From positions 160,430 through 224,429 of the forward strand of contig JANSYM010000007.1 of the NCBI GenBank assembly GCA_024742355.1: a stretch of 64,000 nt of DNA, read 5' to 3'. Below, in pieces: positions 27,650-36,318 of the stretch. This DNA is from Hyphomonadaceae bacterium. GTDB lineage: Bacteria > Pseudomonadota > Alphaproteobacteria > Caulobacterales > Hyphomonadaceae. Under the pieces are notes generated by a model. It saw nothing but the letters and a program-made list of their open reading frames with translations, did no database searches and was not told the DNA's origin. The position numbers were made by a program, and so were the translations under genes. How positions within the stretch are numbered: position 1 is the first letter of the stretch; each line of letters starts with the position of its first letter.

Positions 27650-28296
27650 ATCCCGTCAAAACTCGTTGCGTTGCGAAGATCCTGCAAAAGCTGGGCCTCA
27701 TTCAAGACTTTGATCGTATGCATGCCCATTGCACGCGCCGGTTTCAAATTAATTCCGAGATCGTCAAGATAGATGCAGCGCGCCGGATCGACATCGAGTG
27801 CCTCACACATCAGCGCATAGATGCGTGGATCCGGCTTGCGGATGCCGAGCTTCGAGCTCTCAATCACATGATCGAAAATTGTCATGATTTCAGAGACTTT
27901 CTCAGCTTTGCTCGCGTCGGAGCTCATGCCAGCGCCTTTGCCGACAGGTGCATTATTGGTGATGCAGCCAACCTTCACATGCGACTTGCACGTCTTCAAT
28001 GCTTCGACCACGGTCGTGCGTATATCGCCCGACAAGAGCCCGAGAATATCCTTGCCCGGCACCTCATGGCCAAGCGCCTTGCTCTCGGCGCGAAACAAGG
28101 CGTCGAACTCGTCACCGGTCACTTCTGAACGCTCAAGTTTCGCCCACGCATTCTCGTGAATGTTCCGGGCATTGACCGAACGGACGAAGTCCTTGGGGAG
28201 CCCGTTCTCGGCTTCATAACGTGTGAACGCCTCGAACGGTGACGAGGTCAGAACCCCACCAAAATCCCAGATCACAGCTTGCAGATCAGTGCTCAT
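27646..28296 (-). CDS. HAD-superfamily hydrolase
   Basis: 216 aa. HAD motif I is degenerate but present as VIWDFGGVLTSSP (nucleophile Asp near residue 11, with the second position Gly rather than Asp), motif II as CITNNAP, motif III lysine in SSKLGIRKPDPRIY and motif IV in YLDDLGINLKPARAMG. This pattern (DFGGV, KPDPRIY, LDDLG) matches the phosphatase-like domain related to soluble epoxide hydrolase N-domain/ACAD10-type HADs. AGGAG at the bioB stop serves as its SD. Substrate unknown. Confidence 0.86.
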   Translation of the reverse strand: MSTDLQAVIWDFGGVLTSSPFEAFTRYEAENGLPKDFVRSVNARNIHENAWAKLERSEVTGDEFDALFRAESKALGHEVPGKDILGLLSGDIRTTVVEALKTCKSHVKVGCITNNAPVGKGAGMSSDASKAEKVSEIMTIFDHVIESSKLGIRKPDPRIYALMCEALDVDPARCIYLDDLGINLKPARAMGMHTIKVLNEAQLLQDLRNATSFDGI

Positions 28297-28306
28297 ATGG
28301 TTGCTC

Positions 28307-29308
28307 CTAGCGGGCGTCGATCAGGGTTTTCTTCGCGCCCTGCTCCATGACTTCGTGGCTGGCGGCTTCAAACCCGACCGCATCCAGCAATGCCTGATCG
28401 CGGTCCTCGCCGGGATTGTCTGTGGTGAGCAGACGATCGCCGATGAAGATTGAATTGGCGCCGGAGAGCAGCAACAGAGCCTGCTCGCCTTCGCTCATAC
28501 CTTCGCGTCCGGCCGACAGGCGCACCCAGCTTTTCGGGAAGACGATACGGCAGGTCGCAATCGCGCGCGCCATTTCGGTGACGCTGACCGCCGGGCTTTC
28601 ACCGAGCGGTGTCCCCTTGATCGGCACCAGCATGTTGATCGGCACGCTTTCGGGATGCGGGGTGAGCTTGGAGAGCTCGTGGATGAGCCCGATCCGATCC
28701 TCACGCCCTTCGCCCATGCCGAGGATTCCCCCGACGCAGAGCTTCACGCCCGCCTCGCGCGCCTTTGCCAGCGTGTCGAGCCGGTCATCATAGGTGCGGG
28801 TTGTCACCACCGTCGTGTAATATTCGGGCGAGGTATCGAGATTGTGATTGTAATAATCGAGCCCCGCCTCTTTCAACGCCTCGGCCTGGCCATCCTCGAG
28901 CATGCCGAGCGTCACACAGGTCTCGAGACCTTCCGCTTTTACGGCCGAGATCATCGCCGCGACTTTCGGTACGTCGCGATCCTTCAGCGAGCGCCAGCCT
29001 GCCCCCATGCAGAACCGGTCCGCCCCGCCGGCTTTGGCGCGCTTGGCCGCGGCGACCACGTCTTCGAGTGGCATCAGCTTTTCCGCGCCGAGCCCGGTAT
29101 CGAAATGCGAAGACTGGCTGCAATAGCCGCAATCTTCCGGGCAGCCGCCAGTCTTGATCGACAGGAGCTGGCTCTTCTGCAACTGGCCATCGGCCCAGTT
29201 CACACGCTTGATTTCGAGCGCCTGGCCGACCAGCGTATCGAGCGGTTGTTCGTAAATGTCCCGGATTTCGTCTTTCGTCCAATTGTGACGGGGGAGGTCA
29301 AATGGCAT
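28307..29308 (-). CDS. bioB: Biotin synthase
   Basis: 333 aa radical SAM enzyme inserting sulfur into dethiobiotin. The [4Fe-4S] SAM motif CxxxCxxC is in GGCPEDCGYCSQSSH near residue 50; other family blocks are FCMGAGWR, YNHNLDTSPEYY and RLSAGREGM. Start ATG 29308: GAGGA stands 5 bp upstream, while the in-frame TTG at 29320 overlaps that SD. First gene of a compact operon bioB-HAD-lipoprotein-PCD (10-bp gap then 4- and 1-nt overlaps). Other biotin genes are not in the window. Confidence 0.96.
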   Translation of the reverse strand: MPFDLPRHNWTKDEIRDIYEQPLDTLVGQALEIKRVNWADGQLQKSQLLSIKTGGCPEDCGYCSQSSHFDTGLGAEKLMPLEDVVAAAKRAKAGGADRFCMGAGWRSLKDRDVPKVAAMISAVKAEGLETCVTLGMLEDGQAEALKEAGLDYYNHNLDTSPEYYTTVVTTRTYDDRLDTLAKAREAGVKLCVGGILGMGEGREDRIGLIHELSKLTPHPESVPINMLVPIKGTPLGESPAVSVTEMARAIATCRIVFPKSWVRLSAGREGMSEGEQALLLLSGANSIFIGDRLLTTDNPGEDRDQALLDAVGFEAASHEVMEQGAKKTLIDAR

Positions 29309-29484
29309 GGGGATCCTCAACTGATAACTCTAATCTGTCTCCGTAGAGACGGTTCCATTCGGCTCGCCTTGTCCCTCACCTATCCGGCGCTGGCAAGTGA
29401 CAATCGAAGCTGGTTTAGGGGTCTCGTTTGGGCAAGGTGAAGGCCTGGCTCGACAGGTGAGACGTTCGGCCTAGTTCAGCGAGC

Positions 29485-29859
29485 ATGATCAATCGCATGT
29501 TTCTGGCGCTGACTGCGCTGATGTTCCTCTCATTCGGCCTCTGGTCGATCACTGATCCGGTCGGCATGACGGCCCGACTGGGCGTCGAGCCGGGTGGCCC
29601 GTCCGGTATATTCGAAATGCGCGGTGTGTTCGGCGGCGTCAGTCTGGGCGCCGCCATCCTCTGCCTGCTCGGCACATTGCGACCGCGTTTCGAATTTGCC
29701 GCGCTGTGCTTCATCGCCGCCTATATGGGCGGCTATGTGATCGGACGCGGCGCATCATTTCTTGCAGGTGACGCAGCCCTGTCATCAAACTGGATTTTCG
29801 CCGGGTTCGAAGCCGTGATGTTCCTGGTCGCAAGCGTATTGGCTGCACGCCGGACGTAA
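29485..29859 (+). CDS. DUF4345 family membrane protein
   Basis: 124 aa with four predicted membrane helices: MFLALTALMFLSFGLWSI, GVSLGAAILCLLGTL, FAALCFIAAYMGGYVIG and IFAGFEAVMFLVASVLAA. The pattern with FEMRGVFGG between helices 1 and 2 fits the DUF4345 family. Function unknown. A second member of the same family is encoded at 53786-54172. Confidence 0.78.
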   Translation: MINRMFLALTALMFLSFGLWSITDPVGMTARLGVEPGGPSGIFEMRGVFGGVSLGAAILCLLGTLRPRFEFAALCFIAAYMGGYVIGRGASFLAGDAALSSNWIFAGFEAVMFLVASVLAARRT

Positions 29860-29886
29860 AAAAGCCCCGCCAGACGACGGGGCTTT
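29856..29886 (-). terminator. Terminator between DUF4345 gene and TonB receptor gene
   Basis: AAAGCCCCG (29861-29869) pairs with CGGGGCTTT (29878-29886) across an 8-nt loop. On the minus strand a run of T follows, so it terminates the TonB receptor; on the plus strand the shorter CTTT tail may also stop the DUF4345 transcript. Confidence 0.85.
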
Positions 29887-29909
29887 CTCGATTATCAAAG
29901 TCTCTGCGC

Positions 29910-32495
29910 TTAGAAGCGCTTGCGGACGGTCACACCATATGTCCGCGGCTGGCTTGGATAGCCCGAGATCGAGCCGGCCTGCGCAACCGATGGGAACGCA
30001 GTCGTGATCCGCTGCTCATCAAACAGGTTCCGCGCCCAGACAGCAACGCTGAGGCCATTGTCTCTCTCGAAACCTGCAGACGCGTTCACTTCATTGACTT
30101 CACGCGAATAACCAACCGAGTCGATCAGCGCTTCGTTCGCCGGGTCGTCGAAGAAGGCCGTGTCGGCTGAGTATTGCCAGTCAGCGCGGACATAGCTGTC
30201 CCAATCGCCAAGGGCGAAGTCATAATTGAAGCCCATGCTGGTGGCGACATCCGGAATACCAGACGGTGTCTGGCCGCTCAGATCGCCTGATGCCGACCCG
30301 ACGAAGCTGTCATAAACAGGATCGAGGAACGTCCCGGCAAAGTTCAGGGTCAGAGCCTCTGTGGCGCTCCAGGTGAGGTCAAATTCCGCACCCGTCGTCG
30401 ATTGCTCACCAGCATTCGCCAGGGCGAAACCTGTGCCGGTGAAGGCATTTGACTGGAACCCTTCGATCGTCTGATCGAAAACGGCGAGATTGAAGGCGAA
30501 CGTCGAGAACGCACCTTTGACACCAAACTCAAATACTGAGGAGTCTTCAGGTCCGGCGTAACGCGTCCCCGAGGTCAGGTTCGGCACAGCGAGCCCCGCA
30601 TCGCGAATTGGCGAGGACGGCGGGCTCGTGACCGGAGACCCGGCAATGAAGTCCGACCCGAAAGGACGGCTGTCGCGAGACAGGTTCCAGGATGTCGCCT
30701 TGAAGCCAGTTGCCCACGAACCGTAGATATTAATGTTGTCGGTCAGGTCATAGGCGACGCGCAGTGTGTGCGTTGTCGCGCTGTCGGAGGTTGAACCATC
30801 CTCGACCGAGTTCGGGAAATCCAGGAATGGCGGCAGGAATTGCAGCGCTTGCAAGCCCAGAAGTGGATTCTGCGCTGGGTCGGCTGCTGCTGCCTGGATC
30901 GCCGCAAATGCGGCCGGATTGGCCTGGGCGAATGTTCCCACCGCAACTGGATCGGTCGGGTCGACACCAACGCCCGCGAGCGCCTGTCCAAATCCAATCT
31001 CGACGAGATCGATCGCAGAGAAGACATCCGAATTTGTCTGGCGATAGAATGCGTCTTTCTCGTCCTCTGTATAGTTGAGACCCGCGGTCACCGTCAGGCG
31101 GTCCGACAGGTGGAAGTCGAGTGTTCCGAAGATAGACCAGGCCGTATTGTCCTGACCAAACTGGGCTTCAGGGCCTTGACCATCCTGGCCAAAGGTCTGG
31201 CCGACCGGAAGGCCGAGCGCAGCTTCCAGACCATCAAACGCCCCGGGCGCACCAAGCGCCGCGAGCAGGCCATTCGCATAATTGCGATAATCTGCGCCGT
31301 ACTCGAAATCAGAGGAGACTTCCACACTCTCATCAAAATAGAACCCGCCGATCATCCAGTCGATGTCCGAGTCAGGGTTGCTGGACGTGAATCTGATTTC
31401 CTGGGTGAACGTGTCGATTTCGGTATCGTTTTGGTTCAGTCCGATCAGATCAGCAGACGTGAAATCGGAATCCTGATTGGTGAAGGAATCAACTTTGCGC
31501 AAAGCGGTGATCGAGGTCACGTCAAAATTGGTGAATTCCTTGTCGACCTGCAGTGAGACGCCGGAGTTTTCGATTTCATTCTCAGATGGGAAGTTCCCAA
31601 ACACATCATAAGAGAATGGGTCCTGCCCGTTGATGTTTCCACCGATCGCTTGAACCAAGGCTCCTGTCGGGCCGTTGACCAGGTTCGCTGCGACGCAGCA
31701 AATCTCGTCAATCTTGTCATAGTCGCCAATGAAGCGGAGCTCGAGCGTGTCGCTTGGTGCGAACAGCAGCTCGCCGCGAACGCCCCAGCGATTGCGCTCA
31801 TTCGTATCCTGGCCGGTGGCGAGGTCATCGGCATAGCCGTCTCTGGTATTCACGTTCGCTGCGAGGCTATAAGCGACCGTGTCTGACAATGGCCCCGTAA
31901 TGTCGCCCTTGGCGCGGAATGCATTGAAGTTTCCCGCAGTGGCCTCAATCGACCCCTGGGTCTCAAACTGTGGCTTGCGCGTGACGATCGAAATAACGCC
32001 AGCGGACGCATTCTTTCCGAACAAGGTCGACTGCGGACCGCGCAGGACTTCGACCCGCTGCAAGTTTGGAAGATCAGAGATCTGAGCCGCAGAGCGCGAG
32101 CGATAGACGCCGTCAACGAAGACACCAACGGACGGTTCGATGCCGACATTGTTGGCGCCATTGCCGAAGCCGCGAATGATGAAATTGGTGTTGGCAGATG
32201 ATTGAAGCTGGCCGACGCGCAGCGATGGAACGACCGATTGCAAGTCATTCAGGTCCTGGATCTCGGCTTTTTCGATCGTGGAGTCGTCAACGACCGAAAC
32301 AGCCACAGGCACATCTTGCAGGGTTTGCTCGCGCTTCGTGGCGGTGATCGTCACCGTGCTCAGGCGGCGTGCGCCGTCTTCAGCGTCGTCTTGCGCCATG
32401 GCTGTAAAGCCAGTGCCGGCGGCAAGAGCCGTCAAACCAACACTGAGTGACAGTGCCGCTTTCAGGCCAAAATTCGTTTTAGTGGATGAGCTCAT
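29910..32495 (-). CDS. TonB-dependent receptor
   Basis: 861 aa outer-membrane receptor. Signal peptide LKAALSLSVGLTALAAGTGF ending AMAQ; plug domain with the TonB-box-like VTITATKREQTLQDVPVAVS and RGFGNG; the plug end RVEVLRGPQSTLFGKNASAG; a long beta-barrel of about 700 residues; and the terminal VTVRKRF aromatic end. The plug resembles the large receptor group of sphingomonads and hyphomonads that takes up organic compounds, not classic siderophore receptors; substrate unknown. Start ATG 32495 is set by GGGAG 7 bp upstream; the open frame up to 32636 has no SD. Inverted repeats lie upstream. Confidence 0.93.
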   Translation of the reverse strand: MSSSTKTNFGLKAALSLSVGLTALAAGTGFTAMAQDDAEDGARRLSTVTITATKREQTLQDVPVAVSVVDDSTIEKAEIQDLNDLQSVVPSLRVGQLQSSANTNFIIRGFGNGANNVGIEPSVGVFVDGVYRSRSAAQISDLPNLQRVEVLRGPQSTLFGKNASAGVISIVTRKPQFETQGSIEATAGNFNAFRAKGDITGPLSDTVAYSLAANVNTRDGYADDLATGQDTNERNRWGVRGELLFAPSDTLELRFIGDYDKIDEICCVAANLVNGPTGALVQAIGGNINGQDPFSYDVFGNFPSENEIENSGVSLQVDKEFTNFDVTSITALRKVDSFTNQDSDFTSADLIGLNQNDTEIDTFTQEIRFTSSNPDSDIDWMIGGFYFDESVEVSSDFEYGADYRNYANGLLAALGAPGAFDGLEAALGLPVGQTFGQDGQGPEAQFGQDNTAWSIFGTLDFHLSDRLTVTAGLNYTEDEKDAFYRQTNSDVFSAIDLVEIGFGQALAGVGVDPTDPVAVGTFAQANPAAFAAIQAAAADPAQNPLLGLQALQFLPPFLDFPNSVEDGSTSDSATTHTLRVAYDLTDNINIYGSWATGFKATSWNLSRDSRPFGSDFIAGSPVTSPPSSPIRDAGLAVPNLTSGTRYAGPEDSSVFEFGVKGAFSTFAFNLAVFDQTIEGFQSNAFTGTGFALANAGEQSTTGAEFDLTWSATEALTLNFAGTFLDPVYDSFVGSASGDLSGQTPSGIPDVATSMGFNYDFALGDWDSYVRADWQYSADTAFFDDPANEALIDSVGYSREVNEVNASAGFERDNGLSVAVWARNLFDEQRITTAFPSVAQAGSISGYPSQPRTYGVTVRKRF

Positions 32496-33015
32496 CTCAC
32501 GTCTCCCGGTATAATTGTGATAGTCAGTTCTGGGGGGTCGTTCTTGGTGCGACTTCAAGTTGAGGAGTAGTGCGCCGACATCGCTTGGCAAGTTCACAAC
32601 TGCATGATCTGAGCGTGAACAATCCTGTTGCGGCAAATGCGCAACATGATGGCATCAACTGCCCTTAGGTCAGGTGTGCGGTTTCCGATTCATGGCCGCG
32701 GTTTTGTGTTCAACCACTTTCCGTTCGAGCATCGTTCTGCTGGTTTTCGCCGTTGCTGAGACGCCAGGAAAACGAACGCGGCCAATCGGGGTGTGTCGTG
32801 TTGAGACTCTTACAAATTCGCAAGATTTTGATTCGCCCAGGAGGCAACTAAAACCCTACGCAGTTTCCCCTACTGGTAGAACCCAGGGTCAAAATGGGTC
32901 GACTTTCGCGCAACAAGCGAAACCCGCGAACTGGCGCAAACATTGCGGTACTAGCCTCACGACATTTGGCGAGCCGAAAAAATACCGGCCAAATCGAGAG
33001 TGAGAAAAGAAAAGA
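32496..33015. other. 520-bp intergenic region without a recognised gene
   Basis: Region between the divergent TonB receptor and PAS-protein genes. The only open frames are short and lack SD or coding character. It holds the two inverted repeats listed separately and presumably both promoters. From about 32800 the base composition becomes more mixed (AAAACCCTACGC, CAAAATGGG) and no hairpin with a T-run is seen. A small RNA cannot be excluded or supported by eye. Confidence 0.5.
32592..32645. promoter_or_regulatory. Two inverted repeats upstream of the TonB receptor gene
   Basis: TGTTGCG (32626-32632) and CGCAACA (32640-32646) form a 7-bp inverted repeat with a 7-bp spacer. A second pair GTTCAC (32592-32597) and GTGAAC (32615-32620) has a 17-bp spacer. 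They lie about 100-150 bp upstream of the receptor start and could bind a dimeric repressor. No regulator is adjacent except the PAS protein, which has no DNA-binding domain. Confidence 0.45.
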
Positions 33016-33564
33016 ATGAACTCCACGACTCATCATCCGAATACGGAGACATTGTTGTCTGCCTGGGCGCGCATGACGCAATCTCCCGACGCTGTGCCGA
33101 CCAAAACCAAGGCGGCCGATCATCCCGACCTGCTCGAATGCCTCTTTGTCATAGAGCGGTCTGAAGAAGGGCGCTGGCTCTTCCGCAATGCTGGCGAACG
33201 CCTGAGCAAGCTGCTTGGCCGCGAGCTCAGCTCGCATGACTGTCTCGACTTCTGGACCGGACATGATCGCGCCATGGTTGCGTCGCTCATCGACTCGGTT
33301 CGCGAAAGCCACAAGCCCGGCATCCTTCAGGCCACGGGTGAAACGCTAACCGGCACGCATGTGAATATCGAACTGACCTTCGCGCCGCTGCCGACGCCGC
33401 GTCCGAAAAATGATCAGTCAAGATTGCTCGGTCTGTACCAGATCATCGAGCCGCAACCGGTTTTGAAAGGGCGTCCTGTCTGGCGTCACCGCATCACCGC
33501 GGTCTATCCGCCAAAGGTTGAACGTCAGCGCGCGGGGCTACGCCTGGTCGCAAGCAACGACTAA
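33016..33564 (+). CDS. PAS-domain protein (PAS_5/DUF1457-like)
   Basis: 182 aa, a single PAS-like domain: LLECLFVIERSEEGRWLFRN, GERLSKLLGRELSSHDCLDFW, TGHDRAMVASLID, ILQATGETLTGTHVNIELTF and LLGLYQI form the strand-helix order of PAS_5 proteins. No output domain is present. Its stop overlaps that of cckA in a tail-to-tail arrangement. In Caulobacter a single-domain PAS protein (MopJ) influences CtrA control through DivJ/DivL; a similar link here is only an analogy. SD is weak (AAGAAAAG directly before ATG). Confidence 0.75.
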   Translation: MNSTTHHPNTETLLSAWARMTQSPDAVPTKTKAADHPDLLECLFVIERSEEGRWLFRNAGERLSKLLGRELSSHDCLDFWTGHDRAMVASLIDSVRESHKPGILQATGETLTGTHVNIELTFAPLPTPRPKNDQSRLLGLYQIIEPQPVLKGRPVWRHRITAVYPPKVERQRAGLRLVASND

Positions 33565-36125
33565 GCCGCTTCCTGGGCGCGTGCGATCAGTTCGGCTTTA
33601 ACGCGCTCCGCCAGCTGCTTGACGGTGAAGGGCTTCGACATGAAGCCAACCTCCTGATCGTCGTCGAGCTTGGCGGCAACGTCTCGTTCCGCATAGCCCG
33701 ACATGAACAGCACTTTTGCAGTGCCGAGCAGATCCTTGGCTTCCTTGATCAGTGTCGGGCCATCCATGCCCGGCATGACCACGTCTGAAACAACCAGATC
33801 GAACGCGCCTGGATTCTCTTCCAGGATTTCCAGCGCTTCTTCGCCGTCACAGGCCTCTTCGACATCATAGCCGCGTGATTTCAGCTGTGAGGCCGCAATC
33901 GAGCGCACACCGTCTTCGTCTTCGACCAGCAGGATGCGTCCGCGTCCGGAAATATCGACCGGCGCAGAAACAGCGTTCGCCGGCTGCGTCTCGAGCACTT
34001 CGGCAACCGGAATCTCATCGGCTTTCAGGGCCGGCAGATAGATCTGGAAGGTCGTGCCTTTGCCGACATTGCTGATCGGGCAGATATAGCCTTCAGATTG
34101 CTTGATAATTCCGTAGACCGTTGACAGTCCGAGGCCCGTGCCGAGTCCCTTCGGCTTGGTCGTGAAGAATGGATTGAAGATGTTCTTGAGGTTTTCCGGC
34201 GCGATGCCGTGACCCGTATCTTCGACCTCAATCAACAGATACTCACCCTGTTCGACATAGCGGAAGCCATGCTTGTGGGCATCCTTCTCGGTCGCGCGTG
34301 AAGTCTTGATTGTCAGTTTGCCGCCAGTCCCGCCATCCATCAGCAGCGCATCACGCGCATTCGTGGCGAGGTTGATGATCGCCGTCTCCAGCTGGTTCTT
34401 GTCCGCCTTGACCATTGGCAGGTCGCGGCCATGCACGACATTGAAATCGATCCGCTCATCCAGCAGCTGGCCAAGCAGGATTGCGAATTCGGACAGGAAG
34501 TCGCCCGGCTCGAATACTTCGCGGCGGAAGGTTTGCTGGCGGGCATAAGCCAGAAGCATCTGAACCAGATCCTTGGCACGGACGGAGAATTCGTGAATTT
34601 TCTTGAGGTGGTCGAAGGACGGATCCCCGACCGGGTGCTTGGACAATAACTCATCATTGTTGAGCATGATGCCCGTCAGCACATTGTTGAAGTCATGCGC
34701 GACACCGCCGGCGAGCTTGCCGATGGCCTGCATCTTCTCACCCTGGGCGAGGCGCAGTTCGAGCTCTTTCTGCTCCGACATGTCGATGACATAGGCGACC
34801 GCAGGCTGGCCCCGGCCATCCAGGGTGACGAATACGTTTACGTGCTTCTGGTCTTCATCTGCGAGGCGCAGACCGACCGGCTTGTCGATGGAATCGAGCA
34901 GCTTTTCGCGCAGTTTGTTCTCACCTTCTTCGGCGACGAACAGGTCGATGAACCGTGTGCCAGGCGATCCAGCACCGCCTGCGAGCCCCATCAGGGCGCG
35001 ATTGCTGTCAGTAATGATCGCGCCTTCCAGCGAGTGCCCTTCCAGACGCACGGCACCAAACGGCGCATCGTCGAACATCGGGTCGCCATCCGGGCGTGGC
35101 GGGCGGCTGGCCGAGGCGGCCAGCATACGGCTTTCGCCTTCCAGCAAGTTCTGGGCATTGGCGAGGACGATGGTTCGACCGGTCGCATCTGCGCCCTTGC
35201 CGTTCCAGGTCGTGATGGTCTGAACCGGAATTTCGACGCCATCACGCGAACGGATCATCACGTCGGCACGGCCGGGCACACCTGACTTGCGGTCGCGGCG
35301 CAGCATTTTCACGAACTCCGGACGCATGATGTCGTCGAGGCGAATGCTCTTGGCGCTCTCTGGCAGACCCAGCATTTCGCGGAGCCAGGCATTTGCATAT
35401 GTGATTGTGCCGTCCGGGCCGGACGAGAAGAATCCCATCGGCGCGTCTTCGACATACAGCGCGCGCATATCGGCAGCGCCGGTCACCTGTTCGGTGCCGG
35501 TGATACGGCGCAGACGCCAGATCACGCGGTCGCCCTTCAAGGGCGACACGGATGCTTCGTATTGTACCGGCAGCGATTCCGCGCCGAGGGTCATGGCAGG
35601 TAGTGTTTCGCGGCGTGTTTCGCCGGCCTTGGCCGCCTTGGACAGGCGGAAGATTGGCGCTGCAAGGCCCGGGGCCGCGCTGAAAATCCGATCGACCGAG
35701 ACCGGCCCCATGACATCGGACTGCCCCAGCAGAGCCATTTGCGTGAGGTCGGCATAGGCCTGGTTGGCCGTCAGCGGCGCACCGCCGCGATCGCTGATCA
35801 GCACCGCTTCATCCAGCGCATCGACCCATGAGAAGCGGGGCGTGATCGGCTGCATGGCATCGGCCATGGCGCCGCGTTCCGGGAATAGCCCCATGCGTCG
35901 GCCAGCGCCGCGCAGAATCCATAGCAGGAAGACCATGCCGCCTGCGGCCATCGAAATCAGCAGGATCAGGCCTGTTGGCCCACCCGCATTCGGCCAGGCC
36001 AGCGTGGCGCTTGCTGCGCCCACAGCCAGCAACAGGCAGGCCCAGAATCCCATTTGCAGCCAATCCAACTGACGCGACAGGATTGGTTGTGGTGTGTCTT
36101 GGGCTTCAGGCATATCTGCGGCCAT
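33561..36125 (-). CDS. cckA: Cell-cycle hybrid histidine kinase CckA
   Basis: 854 aa membrane hybrid kinase. Two N-terminal helices (about residues 28-70: FWACLLLAVGAASATLAW and LILLISMAAGGMVFLLWIL), several PAS-like regions (around 110-180, 225-330 and 350-450), HisKA with phosphorylated His in GGVAHDFNNVLTGIM near 476, ATPase boxes DTGHGIAPENL and GLGTGLGLSTVYGI, and a C-terminal receiver with Asp in DLVVSDVVMPGMDG near 780. The AHDFNN box and domain order are those of CckA, the kinase/phosphatase that feeds ChpT and then CtrA and CpdR. It is longer than the 691-aa Caulobacter protein because of an expanded sensor part. Confidence 0.92.
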   Translation of the reverse strand: MAADMPEAQDTPQPILSRQLDWLQMGFWACLLLAVGAASATLAWPNAGGPTGLILLISMAAGGMVFLLWILRGAGRRMGLFPERGAMADAMQPITPRFSWVDALDEAVLISDRGGAPLTANQAYADLTQMALLGQSDVMGPVSVDRIFSAAPGLAAPIFRLSKAAKAGETRRETLPAMTLGAESLPVQYEASVSPLKGDRVIWRLRRITGTEQVTGAADMRALYVEDAPMGFFSSGPDGTITYANAWLREMLGLPESAKSIRLDDIMRPEFVKMLRRDRKSGVPGRADVMIRSRDGVEIPVQTITTWNGKGADATGRTIVLANAQNLLEGESRMLAASASRPPRPDGDPMFDDAPFGAVRLEGHSLEGAIITDSNRALMGLAGGAGSPGTRFIDLFVAEEGENKLREKLLDSIDKPVGLRLADEDQKHVNVFVTLDGRGQPAVAYVIDMSEQKELELRLAQGEKMQAIGKLAGGVAHDFNNVLTGIMLNNDELLSKHPVGDPSFDHLKKIHEFSVRAKDLVQMLLAYARQQTFRREVFEPGDFLSEFAILLGQLLDERIDFNVVHGRDLPMVKADKNQLETAIINLATNARDALLMDGGTGGKLTIKTSRATEKDAHKHGFRYVEQGEYLLIEVEDTGHGIAPENLKNIFNPFFTTKPKGLGTGLGLSTVYGIIKQSEGYICPISNVGKGTTFQIYLPALKADEIPVAEVLETQPANAVSAPVDISGRGRILLVEDEDGVRSIAASQLKSRGYDVEEACDGEEALEILEENPGAFDLVVSDVVMPGMDGPTLIKEAKDLLGTAKVLFMSGYAERDVAAKLDDDQEVGFMSKPFTVKQLAERVKAELIARAQEAA

Positions 36126-36240
36126 TACGGTTACTCCGGCTCGAACGTGTTCTCAGTTCGATGATTCGTACTCACTTATAGCAGGACTTCGCACCATGTC
36201 GCATGGCTCCTGCTTCAATGTATCCTTTTGCACCCGGAAT

Positions 36241-36269
36241 GGTTAATCAAACGAGAAGGCTGGTTAATC
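36241..36269. promoter_or_regulatory. Direct repeat GGTTAATC between cckA and DUF885 gene
   Basis: GGTTAATC occurs at 36241-36248 and 36262-36269, 21 bp apart. Each contains a TTAA(T) core like a CtrA half-site, but the spacing is not the TTAA-N7-TTAA of a full site. It lies about 115 bp upstream of cckA and 50 bp upstream of the DUF885 gene and could act on either. Confidence 0.35.
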
Positions 36270-36318
36270 TCGCCTGACAAATTATAGAGGTTTCATTACA
36301 GTTTACGAAAGGTTCGCC

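Noticed and set aside
29309..29484. Possible BioR or BirA operator in front of bioB
   Set aside because: No TTATCTATAA-type or other clear dyad found.
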